DNA of 64,000 bases, taken from NCBI GenBank assembly GCA_028280505.1, contig JANQLO010000078.1:36084-100083 (forward strand), read 5' to 3'. Under the pieces are notes generated by a model. That model had not been told where the DNA came from. It searched no databases and worked only from the letters and a program-made list of their open reading frames with translations. How positions within the stretch are numbered: position 1 is the first letter of the stretch; each line of letters opens with the position of its first letter. Made by a program: the position numbers and the translations under genes. Shown one piece after another: positions 7,508 to 15,651 of the stretch. The DNA is from Chromatiales bacterium (GTDB lineage: Bacteria; Pseudomonadota; Gammaproteobacteria; Chromatiales; Chromatiaceae).

Positions 7508-10500
7508 ATGGGTACGGACGAGCAAAGACCTGAAGCCCGGCAAACAAAGGAGAACGACATCCCGGCCACGTTTTTCGTCGCTGGCGTCGGTGCGTCTGCC
7601 GGTGGCCTCGAGGCCCTGACACAGCTTGTCGCTGCCCTCCCGGCGCAACCCAACTGCTGTTTCGTTGTCCTTCAACACCTGTCGCCGCATTACCGCAGCA
7701 TGCTGGTGCAGCTGATCGGCCGCGAGACCTCGCTTGAGGTGATGCCGGCGGAGGACGGCCTGCGACTGCGCCCGGGCTGCGTGTTCGTGGCACCGCCACG
7801 TTGGGACCTGATTCTTGATGGTGAACACCTGCGCCTCGTCGAACCGCTGCCCGACATCGCGCCCAAGCCGTCGGTCAACCGCTTTCTCAACTCGTTGGCC
7901 AGCGAGTACGGGGAGTACGCGATCGGCGTCATCCTTTCCGGGACCGGTACCGACGGCTCAGCCGGCATCCGCTCGGTCAAGGCCAGTGGTGGCTTGACCT
8001 TTGCGCAGGACCCGAACTCCGCCAAGTACGCGGGCATGCCGCGGGCCGCGATCGAGACCGTATCGGTCGATTTCGTACTGTCCCCGGCGGGGATCGCGCG
8101 CGAGGTCTCGCAGTACGTCCAGCGTGCACCGCAGATCCGGGTGCCGGAAAAGGCCGACGAGACGGATGCCGAGCGTTACCGGCGCCTGATCAAGCGGGTC
8201 TACGAGCACACCAAGGTGGATTTCTCCGGTTACAAGGACAGCACCGTGTGGCGGCGCATCCAGCGGCGCATGGCGACCACGCGCTGTTCGGATGTCGATG
8301 GCTATCTGCTGTATACCGAGAAGAATCCGCAGGAACTGGATGCGCTGTGCAAGGACATCCTGATCTCGGTGACCGGCTTCTTTCGCGACAAGGCGGCATT
8401 CAACAGTCTCAAGTACCGGCTCAACGACGTCATAACGAACAAGCAGTTCGGCGACGAGATCCGCATCTGGGTGGCCGGCTGTGCCACCGGCGAAGAGGCC
8501 TACTCGATCGCGATCCTGCTCGCCGATGCGCTCGGCGACACGATCGACCAGTATCAGATCCAAATATTCGCCACCGATATCGACATGGAGGCGCTGAACC
8601 TCGCGCGTCGTGGCATCTATTCGCACGCCGCCCTCGAGCAAACGCCCGTCCACTACGTCGAGAACTATTTCCAACCGAACGCCGACCAACTCGAGATCGT
8701 GCGCGAGATACGCGAGATGGTCGTGTTTGCCCGCCAGGATCTGGTCTTGGACCCGCCGTTCTTGCGCCTCGACCTTATCTCGTGTCGCAACGTGCTGATT
8801 TACTTCACCCAGGAGTTACAGGCCAAGGTGCTGTCGGTTATGCACTACGGGCTTGCCGAGAGCGGCTGCCTGTTCCTCGGCCGGTCCGAGAACATCTCAC
8901 AGGCGGAGGACTATTTCGAGCCGCTAGATACCAAGAACCGTATCTTCAAGGCCAAGCCCAAGGTGGCGGGCAGACCCGCCGGCCAGGCGGTCAAGGCGCG
9001 CCTCGGCGTGCTCGCCACTCAGCCGAGCCGCAAGAAACGCCCGACGACGCTATCGCTAGCCAATGACATCGCGGCGGCGGCGTATATTCCTCCGTCGGTG
9101 CTCATCAACAGCCATTTCACGATCCTGCAAACGATCGGCGACATCCACAATTTCGTCCATTTCCCGGATGGCGTGCCGCAACTGGACTTGTCGGCGATGC
9201 TCAGCAAAGAATTGCGCTCCGAGCTGTTGACCCTGATCCACTACGCGCGTTCCAAGCAGAAGGTGGGTCGTGGTTACCCGCGGCGTCTGTCGCCCGGCCC
9301 GAAAGGGCTGGTGCGACTTGCCGTGCATCCATACCATCCGCGCGAGGGCGACGAGCGTTTCCTGATCAGTTTCGAGATCACCAAGCGGCGGCGCAGTACC
9401 AAGAAACGCGCGAGCGGCGAGGCGGCGTACGACAAGGGTGTCCTCGAAGACGAACTCACCGCGACCCAAGAGCACCTGCAGACCGTCATCGAGGAACTCG
9501 AGACGTCGAACGAGGAAATGCAGGCGCTCAACGAGGAAATCCAGGCGGCCAACGAAGAGCTGCAGGCCTCGAACGAGGAACTCGAGGCGTCGAACGAGGA
9601 GTTGCAGTCGAGCAACGAAGAACTGGTTACCCTCAACGAGGAGCTGATGATCAAGTCCGCAGACCTGATCAAGCTCAACGCCGAGTTCGAGAACGTCCAG
9701 AACAATATCGACTTCCCTATTATCGTGCTCAATGCCGATCTAGTGATCTCGCGTTTCAACAAAGCGGCGCACGATATCCTCAAGCTCGGGTCGTCGTCGC
9801 TGACCAAGCCGATTGCCAACCTGGAGCTGTCGGTGCCGTTCAACGAGTTGCCCGCCATCGCCGAGCGGACATTCTCGGATCAGGAACCGATCGTCAGGCC
9901 GCTCAGCAGGCAGGACCGGTACTTCCTGCTGCACGCGGTGCCCTTCGAGTCCGACAATGGCGTGACCAGCGGCGTGATCATGGCGTTGCTCGATCAGACT
10001 GAGGTCCGGCTCGCCGAACGTCACTCGGCCGAGAACGAGGAACGGCTGCTGGCACTGATGAACAACTCGCCGTCGATCATCAGTGTCAAGGACATCTCCG
10101 GTCGTTACACGTTCGTCAACCAGCGTTTCGTCGATTTCTACGGTTTCGAAATCGCCAGCGTTCTCGGCCACACCGATCAGCAGGTGTTCCCTGCACATGT
10201 CGCGACGCAGTTGCGCAGCAACGACCTAAAGGTGCTGAATGTGCAGAAGGCCACGCAGACCGAGGAGCAGTTCGAAGACGGCAAATGCACCCGCTATCTT
10301 GAGTCGACGCGCTTTCCGATCTTCGACGCCCAGGGGGCCATCACCAGCGTCTGCATTCAGTCGAACGATGTCACCGAGGCGGTCGCCAGCCGCAGCCAGC
10401 TGTTGCTGGCGGCGAGCGTGTTCGATCATGCCGGCGAAGGTATCATCGTTACGAATGCCGAAGGCGTGATCGTCTCGGTCAACAACGCGTTCGAGCGCAT

Positions 10501-12067
10501 CACGGGATTCCAGGTCGCGGACGTGATCGGCAGTAAACCCTCGATTCTCAGATCCGGGCGCCACAGCCAGGCCTTCTACAAGGACATGTGGCAACATCTG
10601 ATCAACGACGGCACCTGGCAGGGCGAGATATGGAACCGGCGCCCTAACGATGAAATCTACCCGGAGTGGGTGACGATCACTGCGGTTAAGGATCATGCCG
10701 GGGATACGACGCATTACGTCGGCATATTCACCGACATCACGCAGATCAAGGCGAAGGAATCGCACATCGAACACTTGGCGACACACGACGATCTCACCGG
10801 TCTACCCAACCGGGCGTTGTTCACGGATCGGCTGAGGCATGCCCTGGCGCGTGGCGAGCGCAGCAGCCTGCAATGCTACGTGCTGTTCATCGACCTGGAC
10901 AACTTCAAGGTCATCAACGACAACCTGGGTCACAGCACGGGCGACGAACTGCTGCGCGAGGCCGCGAAGCGGATCATGGCCTGTCTGCGAGACCAGGATA
11001 CCGTGGCTCGCTGGGGGGGCGATGAGTTCGTTGTCGTGCTAGAGGAGATCGACGCCGAGCGTGTCACGATGATCGCCAAGCGCATCATCGAAGACTTGGC
11101 CGAGTCGTACTCGATTCTCGGCAAGCGCGTCTTCATCACCGCAAGTGTCGGTATCAGTTGCTACCCGATCGACGGGGCCAACGTCGAAGACCTGCTGCGC
11201 AGCGCCGACACGGCGATGTACAAGTCGAAGGACTCGGGTAAGAACCAACTGCATTACTTTTCCGAAGACCTGCGCCTGATCGTTGAGCGTCGCCTCGAGG
11301 TGGAGAATGGCATACGCACCGGGCTCGAGGAAGACGAGTTCAGCATGGTCTATCAACCCGAGGTCGAGCTCGCAACCGGCCGTTGTGTCGCCCTTGAGGC
11401 GCTGATGCGATGGGAAAGCAAGACGCTGGGGACGGTGTCGCCGGTCTCGTTCATCCCGATCGCCGAGGAATCTGGGCTGATCGGTGAGCTTACGCAGTGG
11501 TGCCTGCGTTCAGTCATGGCAACGATCAGGAGCCTGGCCCAGAAAGGTCTCGAGCCCCCGCCAGTCTTCATCAACATGTCGTCCAACCTGCTCGCCAGCG
11601 AGACGCTTCAGCCGATGTTGGAGACCCAACTCGCGGTGCATGGGATCGATGCATCGATGATCGGTATCGAGATTACCGAGACGGCATTGATCTCGGACAG
11701 TGAGCAGGTTGTGGGTAACCTGGACTACCTGCGACGCAAGAACATCGAGGTTTACGTGGACGATTTTGGAACCGGCTACTCGTCGTTGTCATTCCTCAAG
11801 CGTTATCCCATCGATGGCCTGAAGGTCGATCGCAGTTTCGTCGATGGCGTGGTGACGCAGGCCGACGACCAGGCGCTGACATCGGCCGTGATCAGCATCG
11901 CCCACGCGCTTGGCATTACGGTGCTGGCCGAAGGTGTCGAGACGGAACAGCAAAGGGATGCGCTGATCGCCAGAAACTGCCACATGGCACAGGGCTACTT
12001 ATTCAGTCGCCCGCTCTCGGTTGCGAAACTGTCCGACTTTCTCGCCGATGCGCGAGCGGAGCGTTGA
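7508..12067 (+). CDS. CheB-CheR-PAS-GGDEF-EAL hybrid signalling protein
   Basis: Giant cytosolic signalling protein of 1519 residues. Order: CheB methylesterase (about 22-205; Ser30 in GASAGG, His57, Asp149 in GTGTDGS), CheR methyltransferase (about 210-480; GCATGEEAYS, FATDID, CRNVLIYF), a heptad-rich coiled coil of repeated SNEELQ/LNEE units (about 640-725), two to three PAS domains (725-1085), GGDEF (about 1090-1255) and EAL (about 1265-1515). GGDEF is intact (RWGGDEF) with an inhibitory RxxD site (RDQD) five residues ahead. EAL keeps its key residues (EAL, NMSSN, ITETA, DDFGTGYSS, LKVDRSF, AEGVE, QGYLF), so both synthesis and hydrolysis of c-di-GMP look possible. It has no membrane segment or phosphoreceiver. 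Between bphO and the phytochrome, it is the likely output partner of the light sensor. Confidence 0.93.
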   Translation: MGTDEQRPEARQTKENDIPATFFVAGVGASAGGLEALTQLVAALPAQPNCCFVVLQHLSPHYRSMLVQLIGRETSLEVMPAEDGLRLRPGCVFVAPPRWDLILDGEHLRLVEPLPDIAPKPSVNRFLNSLASEYGEYAIGVILSGTGTDGSAGIRSVKASGGLTFAQDPNSAKYAGMPRAAIETVSVDFVLSPAGIAREVSQYVQRAPQIRVPEKADETDAERYRRLIKRVYEHTKVDFSGYKDSTVWRRIQRRMATTRCSDVDGYLLYTEKNPQELDALCKDILISVTGFFRDKAAFNSLKYRLNDVITNKQFGDEIRIWVAGCATGEEAYSIAILLADALGDTIDQYQIQIFATDIDMEALNLARRGIYSHAALEQTPVHYVENYFQPNADQLEIVREIREMVVFARQDLVLDPPFLRLDLISCRNVLIYFTQELQAKVLSVMHYGLAESGCLFLGRSENISQAEDYFEPLDTKNRIFKAKPKVAGRPAGQAVKARLGVLATQPSRKKRPTTLSLANDIAAAAYIPPSVLINSHFTILQTIGDIHNFVHFPDGVPQLDLSAMLSKELRSELLTLIHYARSKQKVGRGYPRRLSPGPKGLVRLAVHPYHPREGDERFLISFEITKRRRSTKKRASGEAAYDKGVLEDELTATQEHLQTVIEELETSNEEMQALNEEIQAANEELQASNEELEASNEELQSSNEELVTLNEELMIKSADLIKLNAEFENVQNNIDFPIIVLNADLVISRFNKAAHDILKLGSSSLTKPIANLELSVPFNELPAIAERTFSDQEPIVRPLSRQDRYFLLHAVPFESDNGVTSGVIMALLDQTEVRLAERHSAENEERLLALMNNSPSIISVKDISGRYTFVNQRFVDFYGFEIASVLGHTDQQVFPAHVATQLRSNDLKVLNVQKATQTEEQFEDGKCTRYLESTRFPIFDAQGAITSVCIQSNDVTEAVASRSQLLLAASVFDHAGEGIIVTNAEGVIVSVNNAFERITGFQVADVIGSKPSILRSGRHSQAFYKDMWQHLINDGTWQGEIWNRRPNDEIYPEWVTITAVKDHAGDTTHYVGIFTDITQIKAKESHIEHLATHDDLTGLPNRALFTDRLRHALARGERSSLQCYVLFIDLDNFKVINDNLGHSTGDELLREAAKRIMACLRDQDTVARWGGDEFVVVLEEIDAERVTMIAKRIIEDLAESYSILGKRVFITASVGISCYPIDGANVEDLLRSADTAMYKSKDSGKNQLHYFSEDLRLIVERRLEVENGIRTGLEEDEFSMVYQPEVELATGRCVALEALMRWESKTLGTVSPVSFIPIAEESGLIGELTQWCLRSVMATIRSLAQKGLEPPPVFINMSSNLLASETLQPMLETQLAVHGIDASMIGIEITETALISDSEQVVGNLDYLRRKNIEVYVDDFGTGYSSLSFLKRYPIDGLKVDRSFVDGVVTQADDQALTSAVISIAHALGITVLAEGVETEQQRDALIARNCHMAQGYLFSRPLSVAKLSDFLADARAER

Positions 12068-12127
12068 GGTTTCACTCGTCGGCCAGCCCGGCGGCACATT
12101 CGCCAACACCCAGAGGACGGCTAGTAA

Positions 12128-13642
12128 ATGCAAAGCGATGACGAGTTGACCAGCCTTATCCAGGGTTGCGAGTCGGAAAGACTGCACGAGATTGGGAGCA
12201 TCCAGCCGACGGGCGTGTTGCTTGCCGGCGCCCTCGGCGGCAGCGTTATACGCGCTGTCAGCGCGAATGCGCAACAGTTTCTCGACGAGGAACCAAGCCA
12301 TTTTCTCGATCGTTCCATGGCTGACGTGCTGCCGGACCTATCACTACAGATAGCGGGCTCGGCCGGTGACAAACACTACCTAACCGGGCTGTTCAATGGT
12401 CCGGTCGGTCCCCTGGATGGCGTGCTGTCGCTTGGTGACGCGTCCTGGCTGCTCGAATTGGAGCCCGCGGCCGACGAAGGCGGCTTCGCGACGGTGAACA
12501 CCTCGCTCGGCAGCCTACTGACGCAACCGCGCTCGGCCGCCGCCTGGCAGGATTACATGCAGCGGGCGGTGGACCTGTTCCGCGAGCTGACCGGTTTCGA
12601 TCGCGTCATGCTGTACCGATTCCTCGATGATGGGAGCGGCGAAGTCACGGCCGAGGCCGGCAGCGGTGCTTACGACAGCTACCTCGGCCTGCGCTTCCCG
12701 GCCTCCGATATCCCGCAGATCGCGCGCAATCTGTACGTCAAGAATCCGCATCGACTGATCGCCGATGTCGAAGCGGAGGCGGTGCCGATCATGGCCATCG
12801 ACGATGGTTCGACGCCCGACCTCACGTACTCGGATCTGCGTGCGGTGTCGCCGGTACACATCCAGTACTTGAAGAACATGGAAGTCACTGCGTCACTGTC
12901 GTTCTCGATCAAGGGCGGTGGGAAGCTGTGGGGCCTGTTTGCGTGCCACCATCGCTCGCCACGCTACCTGGACTATGCGATTCGCAGCCGCTGTGCCGAG
13001 GTCGCCAATGCGTTCGCCCTCGGCATGATGGCCTACGGCTCGAACCTGAGGCTCGCCTACATCAATTCCGTCGATCAGGACATCGAGCGGGCCGTGGAGG
13101 CCATTCAGGCGTTCGAAGACGGTGACGGCAGGCGTGGCGATCTCGGTCGGGCCGTACTGGAACTGGTAGATGCCGACGGTGCGGCCCTGATCGACCAACA
13201 CGGAGTCTACTGCTTTGGCACCTGTCCGTCGTCGGCATTCATCGAAGATTTCGATCGCTGGATCCTCGACGAGGTCAAGGACGAAATCTTCGCGACGGAC
13301 TGTCTTGCTGAGCATCTGGCGGCCGGCGTGGAGCATGCCAGGCTGGCTTCCGGTGTGTTGGCTTTGCAGTCGGGTGGGCCCTTGAAGCTGCAGCACGGCA
13401 ACTTGCGACTCTATTGGTTCCGTGGCGAAGTCCCACAGACCGTCAAGTGGGCCGGGGATCCGCGCAAGGCCGTGGATCAGTCCACTGGACGGCAGATGTT
13501 GTCGCCGCGGAATTCCTTCGATCTCTATCTTGAAGAAACGCGCTACCGTAGTGCGCCGTGGTCGGAAACGGACCTGATGACTGCAAAGAAATCTCGCAGT
13601 TTGCTGCTGCATCGTTTCTCCTGCGCCTTTGCGGCCGAATGA
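12128..13642 (+). CDS. bacteriophytochrome photosensory module (PAS-GAF-PHY), no output domain
   Basis: Red/far-red sensor binding biliverdin, 504 residues. Cys14 (GCESERLHEIGSIQPTG) is the N-terminal attachment cysteine of bacteriophytochromes. The GAF domain follows with FDRVMLYRF, RFPASDIP (PASDIP motif) and SPVHIQYLKNM. A PHY domain with the PRNSF tongue motif then ends at about residue 485. No histidine kinase, GGDEF or other output follows: after SETDLMTAKKSRSLLLHRF the frame runs only a few residues. Its stop codon is formed by the first three bases (TGA, 13640-13642) of what I read as the left end of an IS3-family element, so the original protein may have been longer. It is 60 bases downstream of the CheB/CheR/GGDEF/EAL gene. 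Confidence 0.88.
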   Translation: MQSDDELTSLIQGCESERLHEIGSIQPTGVLLAGALGGSVIRAVSANAQQFLDEEPSHFLDRSMADVLPDLSLQIAGSAGDKHYLTGLFNGPVGPLDGVLSLGDASWLLELEPAADEGGFATVNTSLGSLLTQPRSAAAWQDYMQRAVDLFRELTGFDRVMLYRFLDDGSGEVTAEAGSGAYDSYLGLRFPASDIPQIARNLYVKNPHRLIADVEAEAVPIMAIDDGSTPDLTYSDLRAVSPVHIQYLKNMEVTASLSFSIKGGGKLWGLFACHHRSPRYLDYAIRSRCAEVANAFALGMMAYGSNLRLAYINSVDQDIERAVEAIQAFEDGDGRRGDLGRAVLELVDADGAALIDQHGVYCFGTCPSSAFIEDFDRWILDEVKDEIFATDCLAEHLAAGVEHARLASGVLALQSGGPLKLQHGNLRLYWFRGEVPQTVKWAGDPRKAVDQSTGRQMLSPRNSFDLYLEETRYRSAPWSETDLMTAKKSRSLLLHRFSCAFAAE

Positions 13643-13645
13643 TCA

Positions 13646-13912
13646 ATGCCCGCTCAGATGACTGACTGCGATCCGTTTGCCTTTGCCCTGCAGCAGCATG
13701 AGGCAGGCACCTCGGTCAGTGAGATCTCGCGCAAGCTCGGGATCTCGGAGCAGACATTCTATCGTTGGAAGAAGCGCTTTGGCGGCTTGGCGCCTTCAGA
13801 GGTCCGTAGGCTGCGTCAGCTCGAGGACGAGAACAAACGTCTGAAGCAGATGGTGGCCGATCTGAGCTTGGACCGCCACATGCTCCAGGAGGTGATTCGA
13901 AAAAAGCTGTGA
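13646..13912 (+). CDS. IS3-family transposase OrfA (helix-turn-helix)
   Basis: DNA-binding part of an IS3 transposase, 88 residues. GTSVSEISRKLGISEQTFYR is the helix-turn-helix, followed by WKKRFGGL and a leucine-zipper-like stretch (RRLRQLEDENKRLKQMV). The first 12 residues (MPAQMTDCDPFA) differ from the usual K-S-R-F-T-E-x-Q-I start, so this end may have been altered. Near the 3' end, A-AAA-AAG at 13900-13906 is a classic -1 slippery heptamer in the zero frame, just before the TGA stop, as expected for making an OrfAB fusion. Confidence 0.88.
   Translation: MPAQMTDCDPFAFALQQHEAGTSVSEISRKLGISEQTFYRWKKRFGGLAPSEVRRLRQLEDENKRLKQMVADLSLDRHMLQEVIRKKL
13900..13906 (+). promoter_or_regulatory. programmed -1 ribosomal frameshift site
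   Basis: A-AAA-AAG lies in the zero frame of orfA, two codons before its stop, and orfB is in the -1 frame. This is the standard IS3-family arrangement for producing the OrfAB transposase. Confidence 0.75.
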
Positions 13913-14781
13913 AGCCGGCGCGCCGTAAATCGCTAGCGCGCTGGCTGGCGGACTGTTTTGACATTAGCGAGCGACGGGCTTGTTGGGTGGTGCAGTTGAA
14001 CCGGTCGACCTGGCACTATAAAAGCCAGCGTGACGAACAAGTGGCCCTCAAGCAAAGGATTCGGGAGATCGTCGAGACTCGAACCCGTTATGGCCATCGG
14101 CGAATCCATGCACTGCTGCAACGTGAAGGCTGGCCGATCAATCACAAGCGCGTCTATCGCTTGTACTGTGAAATGGGCCTGCAGATGCGGCACAAGACGC
14201 CCAAGCGTCGCGTGAAAGCCAAGCTCCGCGAGGACCGGCAACCAGCAAAGCGTCAGAACGATTGCTGGAGCATGGATTTCATGGCCGATCAGATGTTCGA
14301 TGGCAAGAAACTCCGGGTCTTAACGATAGTGGATAACTTCAGTCGTGTGAGTCCTGCAATCGGGGTTGGCTACCGGTACACCGGGTACGATGTCGTCAGG
14401 ACCTTGGAAATCGCGATAAAGCGCTACGGAACGCCGAAGACCATACGGGTCGACAACGGCCCGGAGTTCGTCTCCAAGGAGGTCGATCTATGGGCCTATG
14501 CAAATGGCGTTACACTGGACTACTCAAGGCCTGGAAGGCCCACGGACAACGCATTCGAGGTTTTCAATGCCAGGGTGCGGCAGGCATGCCTGAATCAGCA
14601 CGGGTTCTCGTCACTTGAAGACGCGCGCTCAAAAATCGAGCAGTGGCGGGACGACTACAATCGAAAAAGGCCGCATAGCATGCTCGGTTATCTGACGCCA
14701 CTTGAGTACGCCGTGGAGCAGCCGAGCGAGCCCGATGATACGCAACAAATAGGTCAGATTTTCGCAGATTGCCTGGCCTAG
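13909..14781 (+). CDS. IS3-family transposase OrfB (rve, catalytic Glu displaced)
   Basis: Integrase-fold catalytic part, 290 residues, with GTG start at 13909 overlapping orfA by four bases and lying in its -1 frame. The HTH_21 region includes RYGHRRIHALLQREGWPIN. First Asp is in CWSMDFM, second in IRVDNGPEF. The third acidic residue normally sits in NAFIESFN, 35 residues after the second Asp; here the sequence is NAFEVFN, one residue shorter, so Glu comes after only 34 residues and valine follows it. The downstream R-x-E-C-L-N is changed to RQACLN. These changes suggest a weakened or dead transposase. It ends just inside the right terminal repeat. Confidence 0.88.
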   Translation: MKPARRKSLARWLADCFDISERRACWVVQLNRSTWHYKSQRDEQVALKQRIREIVETRTRYGHRRIHALLQREGWPINHKRVYRLYCEMGLQMRHKTPKRRVKAKLREDRQPAKRQNDCWSMDFMADQMFDGKKLRVLTIVDNFSRVSPAIGVGYRYTGYDVVRTLEIAIKRYGTPKTIRVDNGPEFVSKEVDLWAYANGVTLDYSRPGRPTDNAFEVFNARVRQACLNQHGFSSLEDARSKIEQWRDDYNRKRPHSMLGYLTPLEYAVEQPSEPDDTQQIGQIFADCLA

Positions 14782-14920
14782 TTTTTGGGGAAGGATCAAT
14801 ACAAGGAAATCCCACATCACGCATGGCTCGGTTTACAGGGGTACGGTCATAGGGCGACTCAGCCCGTCACTGTGCTCCACATATAGCCATCCCACAATTG
14901 AATTGGAAAGAGCGACAACG

Positions 14921-15427
14921 ATGAGCGGTACCCAGGTCGAACAGAACTGTTATTTCTGCAAGGTTTCGAGCGGCCACGCCGACCCGTTTGTTTTCGAGAA
15001 CAGGTCGTTCGTGGGCATATTCGATACAAATCCGGTAAACCCGGGCCATGCTTTGGTTATTCCCAAGCGCCATGTCGTATCAATCTTCGACTTGAACGAA
15101 CAAGAACGCGGTGATTACTTCGATGCGCTTTGTGGCGTCAAGGGCGTCATCGAGACGACGCACTTCGCGGAACTCTATTTCGGCATGATGACCAGAGAGG
15201 ATCTGAATAACAGACCCATGGATCATGTAAAAACCGTTTTGGCGCTCCCTTTCCTGGATAAAAAACCGGACGCCTATACGGTGGGTAACAACGATGGCCG
15301 GGAGGCCGGAAGGAGTATCGATCATGTACATGTGATTGTCTTGCCTCGTTACCGGGGGGATGTGGAAGACCCGAAAGGGGGTATCCGAAATGTGATACCT
15401 GACAGGGCGAGTTATCAAAGGCGGTGA
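14921..15427 (+). CDS. HIT-family protein with altered histidine triad
   Basis: HIT-fold nucleotide hydrolase/transferase relative, 168 residues, cytosolic. An N-terminal CYFC pair, NPVNPGHALVIPKRH and the C-terminal GRSIDHVHVIVLPRY followed by GDVEDPKGGIRNVIP are typical of Ap4A-hydrolase-type HIT proteins. The triad normally reads H-x-H-x-H; here it is H-V-H-V-I, so the third His is replaced while the first two (including the usual nucleophile) remain. There is also a longer than usual middle region with NNRPMDHV. A TTG at 14903 is in frame, but ATG 14921 follows GGAAAGAG at good spacing. It stands alone just after the IS element. Confidence 0.82.
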   Translation: MSGTQVEQNCYFCKVSSGHADPFVFENRSFVGIFDTNPVNPGHALVIPKRHVVSIFDLNEQERGDYFDALCGVKGVIETTHFAELYFGMMTREDLNNRPMDHVKTVLALPFLDKKPDAYTVGNNDGREAGRSIDHVHVIVLPRYRGDVEDPKGGIRNVIPDRASYQRR

Positions 15428-15651
15428 CGTTTATAGGATTCTTTAACAAAAGCGCTTTGCTCCCTTCTTGAGCCGTTGAATCATCGCTGTTTTGAGCCAG
15501 CGGCAAACCAGTAAAGGATGCGAGAAAGACGCCCGGAATAAAGAAGCCGGCAAGATGCAGTTATGAAGGTCTCGGCTTGTTTGCTTTCATTCAGCTCAAT
15601 CCTCCTGCTTTCGCCTTTGAGTTTTTGCGGGCTGTCCGGCAGGCGCGATGT

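Larger units (their letters stand above)
13640..14798 (+). mobile_element. IS3-family insertion sequence
   Basis: Element of about 1.16 kb with orfA and orfB in overlapping frames. The right end reads inwards TGATCCTTCCCCAAAAACTA (14798 back to 14779); the left end reads TGATCAATGCCCGCTCAGAT from 13640. They share TGATC and the CCC block, 9 of the first 13 bases, which fits degenerate IS3 termini beginning TGA. I see no target duplication (left flank CCGAA, right flank ATACA). The left untranslated leader is only six bases, shorter than usual, so the left end may be rearranged. End positions are inferred. Confidence 0.6.

Noticed and set aside
8248..9066. 272-codon plus-strand frame inside the CheB-CheR gene
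   Set aside because: Fully overlaps conserved CheR coding sequence in another frame; composition is Arg/His rich and shows no family.
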